Assembly: GCA_045568635.1 (NCBI GenBank)
Contig: JBJLAO010000003.1
Span: 248,001-312,000, forward strand
Source of the DNA: MedAcidi-G1 sp000817085
GTDB taxonomy: Bacteria; Actinomycetota; Acidimicrobiia; Acidimicrobiales; MedAcidi-G1
Length of the DNA stretch: 64,000 bases
Direction of reading: 5' to 3'
Below the pieces are notes generated by a model. The model saw nothing but the letters and a program-made list of their open reading frames with translations, was not told where the DNA came from and made no database searches. Below are positions 53,855 to 63,382 of the stretch, piece by piece. A program made the translations under genes and the position numbers. Each line of letters begins with the position of its first letter. The first letter of the stretch is position 1.

Positions 53855-55408
53855 ATGAGCGAAGAAACTCTTGCTAAAAGATCAGGTGGTCGTAGCGCTC
53901 GAATAGCTAAACGTTCAGCGCCATTATCGCCGGAATCAAGACCTGTTCAACCAGGTTTATCAGGTGGTTCATTCCAGCCACTTAGTGTTTCCCAAATGGA
54001 AAAAATTTTTGATTCTGCACTTGAATTGCTTGAAGAAGTAGGAATGGCGCAAGCAATACCTGAATTCATTGATCTTGTAACTTCTAATGGAGGAACCTTC
54101 ACTTCTGAAAAACGTCTTTTGTTTCCTAGAGAACTAGTTCGCTCGATGATAGACGTAGCCGCCAAGGAATTCACACTTTTCGGTTTTGATGAAAAACACA
54201 ACCTTAAAATAGGAGGTGATCGAGTTCATTTTTCGACTGGTGGCGCTGCCGTTCTGATACTCGATCATGAAACCTCTACTTTTCGAGACAGTCAACTTAA
54301 AGATATTTTTAACATTGGCAGAATCATTGATAAATCAGACAATATTCATATGTACGTTAGAACCGTCGTAGCGCGTGATATGGAATCTTCTAAAGATTTG
54401 GATTTTAATACTGCCTACGCTGCTATGAGTAGCACTACCAAACCAATCGGTACTTCTTTTTTTCATCCCGATCATGTTCACGATATGGCTCAGATGTTCA
54501 ATATTGCCCTTACAGGTAATCCTGACTCTGACGAGTTTCGTAAACGTCCTTTTTGCATCGCTAATAATACTTTCGTTGTTCCACCTTTAAGATTTGCTGA
54601 AGAATCGACTCTTTGTATGGCTGAGCAGGTTCGCGTTGGAATGCCGATAAATTTGCTTTCTGCTGGACAGGCTGGCGCTACTTCGCCAGCGACACTTGCC
54701 GGCTCGTTGACACAGGCACTTACAGAATGTCTCGCCGCTTTAACATGTGTGAATTTAATGTCCCCCGGCCATCCTTGCACTATGGGCATGTGGCCGTTTG
54801 TTTCCGATTTACGTACGGGAGCAATGTCAGGAGGTTCTGGTGAAGAAGCAATTCTTAATTCTGCGGCAGCTCAACTTGTTAATTGGATTGGCCTTCCTTC
54901 TGGGGTCGCCGCTGGAATGGCAGATTCAAAATTACCTGACAATCAAGCGGGCCATGAGAAAGGGACCACAGTTACACTTGCCGCTCAGGCAGGAGCAAAC
55001 ATAGTCTTTGAATCAGCTGGAATGCTGGCCTCTTTACTATCTTGCTCGCTAGAAGCATTGGTTATTGATAATGACATGCTTGGTTCAATAGCCCGCACGG
55101 TCCGTGGTATTGAAGTAAACGATGAGTCAGTTGCTATTGAGGTGATAAAAGATGTTATTAACGGACCTGGACACTTTTTAGGCCATTCTCAGACTCTCGA
55201 TGTGATGCAAACCGAATACTTTTATCCTCAAGTGGGTGACCGGCAAAGCCCCGATGATTGGAAGGATGCAGGTTCTTTAGATGTTCGCCAACGCGCTAAC
55301 AAAGTAGTCAGGGAAATATTAGAAGGTCCGCTTCCGACGCACATCTCACCTAATTCAGATTCACTTATACGTGAAATGTTCCCCATACATCTGGACTTTG
55401 AGAACTAG
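53855..55408 (+). CDS. MttB-family (trimethylamine methyltransferase-like) methyltransferase, non-pyrrolysine
   Basis: A 517-residue protein of the MttB superfamily: an Arg-rich N-terminus (GGRSARIAKRSAP), then VQPGLSGGSFQPLS, MSSTTKPIGTSFFH and the Gly-rich barrel (SAGQAGATSPATLAG). The frame is open throughout with no internal TAG, so it lacks pyrrolysine and belongs with the MtgB/MtcB-like enzymes, which demethylate glycine betaine or similar quaternary amines onto a corrinoid protein. No corrinoid-protein gene is adjacent. It directly follows the GcvT-FAD dehydrogenase genes. Confidence 0.9.
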   Translation: MSEETLAKRSGGRSARIAKRSAPLSPESRPVQPGLSGGSFQPLSVSQMEKIFDSALELLEEVGMAQAIPEFIDLVTSNGGTFTSEKRLLFPRELVRSMIDVAAKEFTLFGFDEKHNLKIGGDRVHFSTGGAAVLILDHETSTFRDSQLKDIFNIGRIIDKSDNIHMYVRTVVARDMESSKDLDFNTAYAAMSSTTKPIGTSFFHPDHVHDMAQMFNIALTGNPDSDEFRKRPFCIANNTFVVPPLRFAEESTLCMAEQVRVGMPINLLSAGQAGATSPATLAGSLTQALTECLAALTCVNLMSPGHPCTMGMWPFVSDLRTGAMSGGSGEEAILNSAAAQLVNWIGLPSGVAAGMADSKLPDNQAGHEKGTTVTLAAQAGANIVFESAGMLASLLSCSLEALVIDNDMLGSIARTVRGIEVNDESVAIEVIKDVINGPGHFLGHSQTLDVMQTEYFYPQVGDRQSPDDWKDAGSLDVRQRANKVVREILEGPLPTHISPNSDSLIREMFPIHLDFEN

Positions 55409-56541
55409 TTTAAAGATAAGAAAAGTGCTTCTGTAGGATTCATATAATCCAAATTGTGAGTTTCTGATACTGATGGTTCGCAAATTTTTCCAGCGCAAAC
55501 ATTTAGACCATTTAGAAAATTTGGATTTGAAACTAACGCTCCTCTAACGCCTTCACTCGCCAAAGTAAGAACGTAGGGAAGAATCGTATTCGTAAGAGAA
55601 ATTGTTGCTGTTCGAGGCACTGCACCAGGCATGTTCGCTACACAATAATGAACCACTCCATCAATTACGAAGGTTGGGTCTGAATGGGTAGTTGGATGCG
55701 CTGTTTCTACACAACCACCTTGATCTATTGCTACGTCGACAATCACGGATCCCGGCTTCATTTCAGAAACCATTTTTTTGTTTACTAATTTTGGTGCTTT
55801 AGCACCCGGCAGTAGAACTGCTCCTATTACCAAATCAGCATTTAGAACCTCAGAAACAAGATCACTTTCATTTGAAAAAATAGTTTTTACTTTGCCGGAA
55901 TATTTTTCATCCATAGAGTCAAGAATTTTCTGGTCCCTATCTAGAACTATTACTTCTGCTCCCATCCCGACTGCGATTTCAACAGCGTTACTTCCAACTA
56001 CTCCGCAACCAATTACTAACACTCTTCCTGGTTCTGCCCCAGGTGCACCCGCGAGTAACACACCAGTACCCCCCTGTTTTGCCTCCAAGCAATGGGCGCC
56101 AGCTTGTATTGACATTCTTCCTGCTATTGCTGACATAGGAGTTAAAAGAGGCAGTGAACCTTGATCATCAGTAACTGTTTCAAATGCTATACAAGTCGAA
56201 TTTGATGATATTAGATCTTCTGTCTGTTTCTTATCGGCTGCTAAATGGAGATAGGTGAACAGTGTATGTTCAGGTGTCAATAATTTACGTTCATTCTCTT
56301 GCGGCTCTTTAACTTTGACAATGATTTTTGACTCTTTAAAGACATCTTCCGCCGTTTCAACAATTTTGGCTCCAGCTTTTTCATATTGGTTGTTATCAAA
56401 ACCTGCTCCTTCTCCAGCGCCAGATTGAACAACAACTTTATTACCGTTGCTAATAATCTTTTCTGCTGCCTTTGGAGTCAATGAAACGCGCTTTTCATCG
56501 GTTTTTATCTCTGTAGGGATACCGATTACTGTGCTTGACAT
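55405..56541 (-). CDS. ald: Alanine dehydrogenase
   Basis: A 378-residue enzyme. The N-terminal GIPTEIKTDEKRVSLTP carries substrate-binding Arg and Lys (Lys at KVKEP), His in YLHLAAD is catalytic, and the NAD fold VIGCGVVGSNAVEIA is followed by VIVLDRD. It interconverts alanine with pyruvate and ammonia. It converges with the MttB gene, the two stops sharing CTAG. Confidence 0.95.
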   Translation of the reverse strand: MSSTVIGIPTEIKTDEKRVSLTPKAAEKIISNGNKVVVQSGAGEGAGFDNNQYEKAGAKIVETAEDVFKESKIIVKVKEPQENERKLLTPEHTLFTYLHLAADKKQTEDLISSNSTCIAFETVTDDQGSLPLLTPMSAIAGRMSIQAGAHCLEAKQGGTGVLLAGAPGAEPGRVLVIGCGVVGSNAVEIAVGMGAEVIVLDRDQKILDSMDEKYSGKVKTIFSNESDLVSEVLNADLVIGAVLLPGAKAPKLVNKKMVSEMKPGSVIVDVAIDQGGCVETAHPTTHSDPTFVIDGVVHYCVANMPGAVPRTATISLTNTILPYVLTLASEGVRGALVSNPNFLNGLNVCAGKICEPSVSETHNLDYMNPTEALFLSLN

Positions 56542-56633
56542 GGCTTAATTACCCCTCAATCGAAGTCCAGTACATATTCTCACAGAGGAATTTTGAAAAA
56601 CAAAATTATTATGAATAAAAGTTTAGGAGTCGT

Positions 56634-57107
56634 ATGATCAACGGAATTCACCATATTGCTATATCAACACCTGATCTAAACAGATTGGTTGATTTCTACA
56701 AAGACATTCTTGGTTTCGAAATCGTTTACGAAACTTCATGGGAAAATAGGGAGATAATTGACCAAATAGTCGGTCTAAAAGACTCCGCTGCACGTTCCGT
56801 AATGCTTAGAGCACATAACACTCATATAGAGCTCTTCGAGTACTCTGCCCCGGAACCTGCTCAGGGAGACCCAAGTCGGCCTGTTTGTGACCATGGTTAT
56901 ACGCATCTATGTTTTGATGTGGTAGATATAGATGCTGAGTATCAAAGGCTTTTAAATGCAGGAATTAAATTTCACACCCCTCCTCCTAAGAGCGACCAGC
57001 TAGGAAGCGGAAAAATTAGAGCTACATATGGACGTGATCCGGATGGAAACGTTATTGAACTTCAAGAAGTACTCGATCCAAGTAGTCCAATTAAATTAAA
57101 GAATTGA
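56634..57107 (+). CDS. VOC-superfamily protein (glyoxalase/dioxygenase fold)
   Basis: A 157-residue protein with the paired beta-alpha-beta-beta-beta units of the vicinal oxygen chelate fold. Metal ligand candidates are His of GIHHIAIS, Glu of HIELFEY, His of YTHLCFDV and Glu of NVIELQE, all present. The family contains glyoxalases, epimerases and ring-cleaving dioxygenases, so a function is not assigned. AGGAG precedes the ATG. A SnoaL-like gene follows 7 nt later. Confidence 0.88.
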   Translation: MINGIHHIAISTPDLNRLVDFYKDILGFEIVYETSWENREIIDQIVGLKDSAARSVMLRAHNTHIELFEYSAPEPAQGDPSRPVCDHGYTHLCFDVVDIDAEYQRLLNAGIKFHTPPPKSDQLGSGKIRATYGRDPDGNVIELQEVLDPSSPIKLKN

Positions 57108-57114
57108 GGAAACA

Positions 57115-57606
57115 ATGAATGATTACGCAGACGCGGAGAAACAAATAATGGGCTGTCTTCTTTCATACACCCGCGGAATAGACAGACTGGACCCTGATGG
57201 AGTTATCGCTGCTTTCCACCCAGGGGGTTTATTAGAGGGGTATCAGGTTGATGCGTTTGTACCCGTAGAAGATTTTGCCGTTCCGGTTGTTGAGAGATTA
57301 AAAAAAAGATATTCCTCGACTCAACATCGCTTATCAAACATAAAAATAGATTTCAATGACAACGGAGCAATCGCCGAATCTTACGTTCTTGCCTACCATG
57401 TTGAACCGTCAAATGAAGACGTTCCTGAGAGGCTGTGGACTTTTAGCGGTAGATACATCGACTACTTCGAAAATCGAAATGATGAATGGCGTATAGCAAA
57501 ACGTTTTTTAAGAGCTGATTGGACAAAAGTTGAAACAATCGATGAAAAAATGCCTAATAAATTTATTGCAGGGTCACGAGATAAAAGCGACCCAGTTTAC
57601 GGTTAA
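57115..57606 (+). CDS. SnoaL-like (NTF2-fold) protein
   Basis: A 163-residue NTF2-like protein (SnoaL_4 type): an N-terminal helix pair with RGIDRLDPDGVIAAFHPGG, then SSTQHRLSNIKIDF and the RYIDYFENRNDEWRIAKR strand pair. Asp and His near the pocket could be catalytic (dehydratase/isomerase-like). GAGGAAAC precedes the ATG. Co-transcribed with the VOC gene. Function not assigned. Confidence 0.82.
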   Translation: MNDYADAEKQIMGCLLSYTRGIDRLDPDGVIAAFHPGGLLEGYQVDAFVPVEDFAVPVVERLKKRYSSTQHRLSNIKIDFNDNGAIAESYVLAYHVEPSNEDVPERLWTFSGRYIDYFENRNDEWRIAKRFLRADWTKVETIDEKMPNKFIAGSRDKSDPVYG

Positions 57607-57614
57607 ATTTCTAC

Positions 57615-58148
57615 CTAATTATTATGAGATGACCTACCGGCGGGGCTATTAGCAAACATTTGTTCTGAATCAAATCCAATTCGACCATCCGGATCGGGAA
57701 TTAGCTCGATAACTACTCGACCAGGCGTATCTAAATGTTCAACAAAAGCATCCTGTTGACTTTTGCTATCTGGTCGTACTTTTTCAGCTAGAGCTCTATA
57801 AAACCAGTCGCTGGTGGTCTGGTCATCGTAAATTTTAACGTCGCCTCTATAAGTAACTGCTTGGGACATTCCGATTTCTGTTCCTCTGCTGGAAACTGCG
57901 ATTGAAGCGCGGGGTCTTTTTTCAAGAGCCGCTACTCTTTTTCGACGTCGAGTGCAGGTAAGCCAAAAGGCCCCATCTTTTTCAACATAATTCATAACGA
58001 CTCCTATTGGATCGCCAGATGAGTTAGTCCACATAAAAACGCACTCAGTCTGTTTGTTGTGGAGTAATTGCTCTCTTCCTGAATCAAGAGAAAACACTGA
58101 TACGTCTTCGTAATTATCTATATACGTATCAGTCTTTTCATCTTTCAA
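57615..58148 (-). CDS. Pyridoxamine-5'-phosphate-oxidase-like flavin/F420-binding protein
   Basis: A 177-residue split-barrel protein: FMWTNSSGDPIGVVMNYVEKDG followed by WLTCTRRRKRVAALEKRPRASIAVS is the usual strand pattern. TTG at 58148 with GGAG six bases upstream is the likely start. The family covers PNPOx-like and F420-dependent reductases; the cofactor cannot be decided by eye. It is next to the initiator tRNA gene. Confidence 0.82.
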   Translation of the reverse strand: MKDEKTDTYIDNYEDVSVFSLDSGREQLLHNKQTECVFMWTNSSGDPIGVVMNYVEKDGAFWLTCTRRRKRVAALEKRPRASIAVSSRGTEIGMSQAVTYRGDVKIYDDQTTSDWFYRALAEKVRPDSKSQQDAFVEHLDTPGRVVIELIPDPDGRIGFDSEQMFANSPAGRSSHNN

Positions 58149-58186
58149 GGTTCACTCCAAAGAAACTAACCTTCAATGTTCCTGAG

Positions 58187-58260
<74 letters not shown>

Positions 58261-58301
58261 TCGTTAGAGTATCGCGAGGTGACCGCTGAGCCAACCAGAA
58301 C

Positions 58302-59048
58302 TTATCTTGCTGTATAACCAGCATCAACTGGGACTATAGAACCAGTCATATAACTGGATTTTTCCGAGGCCAAAAATAACACCACTTCGGCAATTTCTTC
58401 AGGTTCTGCCAGTCGTTTAATTGGGATTGTTGCGTTAGCTAACTCTTGGAGTTCATCACCTGTAGGTGGTTTATCTCTACCGGCTTTGATCATTGGTGTA
58501 TTTACTTCGCCTGGCGCAACTGCATTTACTCTGATTCCATCTTCAGCATGTTCTAGTGCCAAAGCTCTTGTTAATTGATGCACTGCTCCTTTTGTAACGC
58601 AGTATGCAGTTACTCCTGATGAAGCAACATCACCCCAGATAGACCCGAAATTTACTATGGATCCAGACTTTTTATTAACCATGTGACGAATAGCTGAACG
58701 ACACATAAAGAAGACCCCATCTACATTGACTGCCATGATTCTTTTCCAATTGTCATCATTTGTCTCTAGAGCATCTGCGCGTAAAATAATTCCGGCTGCA
58801 TTTACTAATATGTCGACCTGACCTTGCTTTTGAACAATGGAATCGATCGTCAGATCACAAAATTCTGAATTTGAAACATCTCCTATAAAAATTTCCGAAC
58901 CTGTTTTTTGAGCTGTTTCTTCAGCTCCTTTTTTGTCGATATCGATCAAATTTACCTGGGCACCAGCTGAAGCCAAAGCCCTAGCAGTTGCAGCACCCAT
59001 TCCTGAGGAAGCACCGGTTACAACTGCTACTTTTCCTTTAAAGCTCAT
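58302..59048 (-). CDS. Short-chain dehydrogenase/reductase (SDR)
   Basis: A 248-residue SDR with TGASSGMGAA, NAAG, the Ser region VNFGSIWGD and YCVTK (Tyr/Lys). IDID after the second strand favours NAD. It is the second gene of a pair, overlapping the SDR at 59045 by 4 nt. Residues GDVASSGVTAYCVTKGAVHQ are standard. Substrate unknown. Confidence 0.93.
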   Translation of the reverse strand: MSFKGKVAVVTGASSGMGAATARALASAGAQVNLIDIDKKGAEETAQKTGSEIFIGDVSNSEFCDLTIDSIVQKQGQVDILVNAAGIILRADALETNDDNWKRIMAVNVDGVFFMCRSAIRHMVNKKSGSIVNFGSIWGDVASSGVTAYCVTKGAVHQLTRALALEHAEDGIRVNAVAPGEVNTPMIKAGRDKPPTGDELQELANATIPIKRLAEPEEIAEVVLFLASEKSSYMTGSIVPVDAGYTAR

Positions 59049-59791
59049 TTCGGCGACCTGGGAGTAAATTGCATTCCACCGTAAGTTTGTTCTGTTGGTT
59101 GAAGCTCAATCCGATTAATATTTACATGTTGAGGAGCATCTAGGGCATATATAACTGCTTGAGAAATATCTTCGCTTGTTACTTCTTTTATTCCAGAGTT
59201 CTTTTTGCTTTCTACCATCGCATGATCATCTAATGCAGCATCATAAAACTCTGTAGTCACTCGACCAGGACAGATTTCGGTTACCCTAACACCTGTTCCT
59301 TGAAGTTCTAAGCGCAAATCCATCGACAATACGTGCGTGGCTCCTTTTGTTGCACCATATAGCGACGACGCTAGAGGGTATAGGCCAGCCATCGAACCAA
59401 TGTTTATTAAGTGACCGTTCCGGCGTTCAACCATGCCGGGTAGAACTGCTTTTGCAGCGTAGATAGCAGCTTTGACATTTGTATCAATTGTTGTTTCGAT
59501 ATCTTCAAAGTTTGCATCAACCAAATTTCCGAAACCTCTTCCTACACCAGCATTGTTGATTAAAATATCAACTTCAATCGTTTCTAGTAAATCTATAAAT
59601 GCCTTAGAATCACAAACATCCATCGTGTGAACTATGCATTTAGTATTAGCGGCAAGCTCATCTAACCGTTCTGTCCGACGCGCAATTGCATGCACGGTAA
59701 GCCCTGCCTCACTTAGGCTTCTAGCAACAGCTTCTCCTATTCCACTTGAAGCTCCTGTCACAACCACGTTTTCGTAATCATTAATTGTCAT
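59045..59791 (-). CDS. Short-chain dehydrogenase/reductase (SDR)
   Basis: An SDR of about 248 residues: VTGASSGIGEAVARSL, NNAGVGRGFG, INIGSMAGLYP and YGATK (Tyr/Lys). AIARRTER suggests NADP preference. The start is uncertain (ATG 59791, GTG 59800 or TTG 59827); the shortest gives the usual N-terminus. It resembles NADP-dependent serine/3-hydroxy acid dehydrogenases (YdfG-like), a possible but unproven function. Confidence 0.9.
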   Translation of the reverse strand: MTINDYENVVVTGASSGIGEAVARSLSEAGLTVHAIARRTERLDELAANTKCIVHTMDVCDSKAFIDLLETIEVDILINNAGVGRGFGNLVDANFEDIETTIDTNVKAAIYAAKAVLPGMVERRNGHLINIGSMAGLYPLASSLYGATKGATHVLSMDLRLELQGTGVRVTEICPGRVTTEFYDAALDDHAMVESKKNSGIKEVTSEDISQAVIYALDAPQHVNINRIELQPTEQTYGGMQFTPRSPK

Positions 59792-59874
59792 TCCTAACAC
59801 CGTAAGGGCGAAAAAGTATTCTGACAATAAACGATCTCATAACCTTTTAATGTTTTCGACTTAACAAGAAACTT

Positions 59875-60321
59875 ATGTGTCTGAGTAGGTACTACGATTT
59901 AATTGTGGCAAAAAAATCAAAAAGATTTAAAACTTCTTCTGAAAGTAAAAAATTTGAAATTACAGACGATACGAGTCAAGTTTTGCTTGATTTAGTTAAC
60001 GGTATTCGAGACCTTGAGGAGCGAGTTTCCTTACTCGAACAAAATTTTAATGTCTTGGGAACTACCACTTCTTCAGCTGATGAAGATGCGATACTTGAAA
60101 CTCAACTTCATGTTGCACGTCTGTCAGCTGAACTTTCTCGTTTGACCATAGAGCTAAGAGGAAAAATTTCTGTTCTTAGTATTGACGCTGGAATGAACCT
60201 CGAAGAAGAGACAATGTCTCCCTCTCTAGATGGAGACGAAGCTTTTAGTGATCTTGCATCAGACTCACCTGTAAGAAAACAACATGATAGAAAAAATGGT
60301 GGCTGGCAGCCGCTAAATTGA
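59875..60321 (+). CDS. Small coiled-coil protein of unknown function
   Basis: A 148-residue hydrophilic protein I do not recognise. After a basic N-terminus (KKSKRFK) there is a predicted helical coiled coil with heptad-like Leu (about residues 35-110: LLDLVNGIRDLEERVSLLE and LHVARLSAELSRLTIEL), then an acidic and then basic tail. ATG 59875 is used; GTG 59905 is an alternative start. It is convergent with the UPF0182 gene (8 nt). Confidence 0.65.
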   Translation: MCLSRYYDLIVAKKSKRFKTSSESKKFEITDDTSQVLLDLVNGIRDLEERVSLLEQNFNVLGTTTSSADEDAILETQLHVARLSAELSRLTIELRGKISVLSIDAGMNLEEETMSPSLDGDEAFSDLASDSPVRKQHDRKNGGWQPLN

Positions 60322-60329
60322 TTCTCCGA

Positions 60330-63287
60330 TCAAGAAGCTTCAAGTGCTAAAGCATTAACAAGCTCTTGTATTTGAGCCTGCAGACGACCAAACTCTTCCC
60401 AATCTGCAGGGTCACTCGCTAAAGCTTTGCCTGAGGCTTTCTGTAGTCGATCTATTTCAACAATAATTTCAGCTACATCTCCGGAAATATCTGAAAATTC
60501 AATCGAGGAAACAGATTCCGTCTGAGAATCATCTTCTTCACTAATTTCTATTTCAGAGGATCTTCCCGCACTTATTCCTGAAAATAAGTTAGGAAGAGAA
60601 GAATTTGTAAGGGTTTCAAGCGCGTCCTGTAAAGAATCTGCCATTACTACATCTTCACCTACCGCTACAATTACCTGTACTAATTCTGGAACTGTGCTGT
60701 CACCCTCGGCTTGTACATACAACGGACGGACATAAAGTATCGAGTCTTCGATTGGCACCAATAACAGTTCTCCAAACAAGACAGTTGAACCTCGTTGGCT
60801 CAATAAAGTCTGGAGACTAGCCACTTCTTCATCATTACGAATTCTTTCCTCAGCTAGAGCCGGTCCATCGAAGTTTGATGAAGGAGGTCTGTATACAGCC
60901 AATTTGCCATAGTTATCTTTATCGCTTCGGCCAACTATAAATGCTGCAAGTTCTTTGCGTGTATCTTCCTCATCAAGTGGAACAAACGCTCTCAAGACTA
61001 CATACTCAGCTTCATCAGAGTCTGGTAGTTCCACAATCGTTCTATATGGAGACATTCGCATATCCCTACTACCGATTCGGATGCCTTGTTCATTTACTAT
61101 CGCTAAATTGGCAGCACCTTCTCCAGTTCTGCCAGGATCCTGAGAAACTGCCCACTCTGCGGCTCTTTGATAAAAATTCTCTGTGTCTTCAACGTGGTAT
61201 TTACCCCAAAGTTCTGTTTGAACTCTAAACAAGTCTTCTGGGTAACGTACGTGATCGATTAAGGAGGCTGGCATATCATCTATTGGTCTAAATAAACCTT
61301 CGAACGCTCTTTGGTAAGCATTGATTAGTGGATCTTCTGAATCAACGACATAAAAAATTGCCTCTCCGGTAAAAGCATCGACTGTAGCTTTAACTGAATT
61401 TCTTACATAATTAAAATTATGACGTAACCCGCTCTTTCTCGGTAGCTCAGCCACAGGTGCATTCTGGGCATATGGATAACGGTCTGTTGTTGTATAACCA
61501 TCAATCATGTAGACAATGCGTCCATCTTCCAATACTGGGTAAGGGTCAGCATCAAAATGCAAAAAAGGTGCAAGTTTTTCAACTCTTTCTCGTACGTCAC
61601 GAACGAACATCACTTTGGAATCTTCGGTTACGAAATTGGAGATGAGCGGCTCTATTTGACCAAATCGAAGAGCAAAGGCCATTCTGCGGAATAACGATCC
61701 CATACCGACTCCACCATCACCGCCTAATTCGTCGTAACGGACTGCAAGCGTTTGTTGATTTTCGTCGGTGTAATCAACCTCATTTCGACTCGCTCCTAAA
61801 ACCGCATACCCATCTAGATTTTCTCCTACATATATTTGCGGCCTATCAAGAGTTACGTTGATTTTCTCGTCTATTGATACTGGTAAGTCACCTATCAAGA
61901 AATCAGGGTCGCCAGATCCTTTAACTCTCGTGACCGGCGCCAATGCAACTCCATAACCGTGAGTGAATGCAACATGCTGATTTTCCCATGAACGGGTTTC
62001 GTTTAGATTCAGCTCTCTTGCCCCAAGTAGAACCTGCGTCATTTCACCATCAACTTCATACCGGTCTGTGTCTAAGACATCAGAGAATCTATAAAACTCT
62101 CTTTCACCCTGCAGGCGATCAAAAGTTGCTTGAACGATAAGCGGATCTAAAATTCTTATATTTCTAACCGTCTCTGAATTATTTTTTAAATCATCTGCAG
62201 TAATACTGTTGTCAAAATCTGTTAGCTGGACTTCGTCAATTTCATCCAGTCCATAAGCTTCTCGCGTGGCAAAAATATTTCTTTCTATGTAAGGAGCCTC
62301 TTTTTCTGATTCTGCTGGTTCAACACGAAAATTCTGTATGACTGCCGGATAGATGCTGCCCACTACCACCGCCACAAAAGCCCACAATCCGACTGCAAGT
62401 GTCGGTAAAACCCATCCTCGTCTACGGATGTTAACGACCAAAAGAATTACTGCTAATAGAGAAATAAGAATCAACAAATTTGTAGCAGGAAGCTGAGCTT
62501 TTACATCTGTATAAGTAGCTCCATCTACTGCTCCTCGATCAGATGTTGTCAATTCATATCGAGCTAACCAGTAGTTTGCCGCGCGCACTAAAGCTATGAC
62601 TGCAAGTAGTACAGATAAATGTGCTTTAACCTGAGGCCTAACTCTCTCACCCAAAGTTTGGAAACGGATGCCGCCATTCAGGTAGTGAGTTATAGCAGTA
62701 AAAATAATTGTTACTAAAAGGGTTCCAAACACCCAATCAACTACGAAGTTGAAGAAAGGCAATTCAAAAATATAAAAACCTATATCTTTATTAAACTGGG
62801 CATCAGTTACCCCTACGTCTTCTCTGTTAGTGAACAAAAGCCAGTCTTGCCATTTATCTGAAACTCTTAATCCGGCTATTAATGCAAAAAAAGCTGAGAA
62901 AAGAATGCGAACAAGTCGATCTCTTTTACCTATAAACGTGTGGTAATGAACAAGTAAATCTTCTTCCGGGCCGGGTGGTCTTACTCTCGGTGCCAAACGT
63001 TGAGCGACTGTTAAGTTTCCAAACAGAATTAGAAAAAATAGAAGCATAAAGAGTAGTACGAGAACTACCTGTGCTCCTATGACAGCTCTAAATACGTCAC
63101 CTTGACCGAGTGAGTCGAACCATAAGAAATCAGTGTAAAAACCAGCTAATCCTCTTAGCGACATGAGAAGAAAAATTCCAGCTGCTATAACTCCAAAAAT
63201 AATTAATCTGAAACGCCCTGCAGGACCACGTCGACCACGACGCGGTAAAACTCTTGGCCTAGGTGGTGGAGCGTCTTCAGGTTGCAT
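60330..63287 (-). CDS. UPF0182 family membrane protein
   Basis: A 985-residue protein. After a Pro/Arg-rich cytoplasmic N-terminus there are seven membrane segments in the first third (about 25-47, 70-92, 127-147, 175-205, 225-240, 272-290, 295-320), then a large extracytoplasmic domain beginning FRVEPAESEKEAPYIERNI. An acidic Ser-rich linker precedes a short helical C-terminus. This family is typical of Actinobacteria (Rv3193c type), with unknown function. ATG 63287 is favoured over a TTG two codons upstream. The PDZ-Lon gene lies directly upstream, as in mycobacteria. Confidence 0.95.
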   Translation of the reverse strand: MQPEDAPPPRPRVLPRRGRRGPAGRFRLIIFGVIAAGIFLLMSLRGLAGFYTDFLWFDSLGQGDVFRAVIGAQVVLVLLFMLLFFLILFGNLTVAQRLAPRVRPPGPEEDLLVHYHTFIGKRDRLVRILFSAFFALIAGLRVSDKWQDWLLFTNREDVGVTDAQFNKDIGFYIFELPFFNFVVDWVFGTLLVTIIFTAITHYLNGGIRFQTLGERVRPQVKAHLSVLLAVIALVRAANYWLARYELTTSDRGAVDGATYTDVKAQLPATNLLILISLLAVILLVVNIRRRGWVLPTLAVGLWAFVAVVVGSIYPAVIQNFRVEPAESEKEAPYIERNIFATREAYGLDEIDEVQLTDFDNSITADDLKNNSETVRNIRILDPLIVQATFDRLQGEREFYRFSDVLDTDRYEVDGEMTQVLLGARELNLNETRSWENQHVAFTHGYGVALAPVTRVKGSGDPDFLIGDLPVSIDEKINVTLDRPQIYVGENLDGYAVLGASRNEVDYTDENQQTLAVRYDELGGDGGVGMGSLFRRMAFALRFGQIEPLISNFVTEDSKVMFVRDVRERVEKLAPFLHFDADPYPVLEDGRIVYMIDGYTTTDRYPYAQNAPVAELPRKSGLRHNFNYVRNSVKATVDAFTGEAIFYVVDSEDPLINAYQRAFEGLFRPIDDMPASLIDHVRYPEDLFRVQTELWGKYHVEDTENFYQRAAEWAVSQDPGRTGEGAANLAIVNEQGIRIGSRDMRMSPYRTIVELPDSDEAEYVVLRAFVPLDEEDTRKELAAFIVGRSDKDNYGKLAVYRPPSSNFDGPALAEERIRNDEEVASLQTLLSQRGSTVLFGELLLVPIEDSILYVRPLYVQAEGDSTVPELVQVIVAVGEDVVMADSLQDALETLTNSSLPNLFSGISAGRSSEIEISEEDDSQTESVSSIEFSDISGDVAEIIVEIDRLQKASGKALASDPADWEEFGRLQAQIQELVNALALEAS

Positions 63288-63382
63288 TGTCAACTTCTTT
63301 CTCTGCGAAATTAATCCGCTCTTCTCTTGTTCTTTAGCTTACTGGCGAGCCTATTGAGGCAAACGCGCTGGAATTTAGATTA

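Noticed and set aside
53855..55408. Pyrrolysine in the MttB-family protein
   Set aside because: There is no in-frame TAG within the gene; it reads through as an ordinary open frame.
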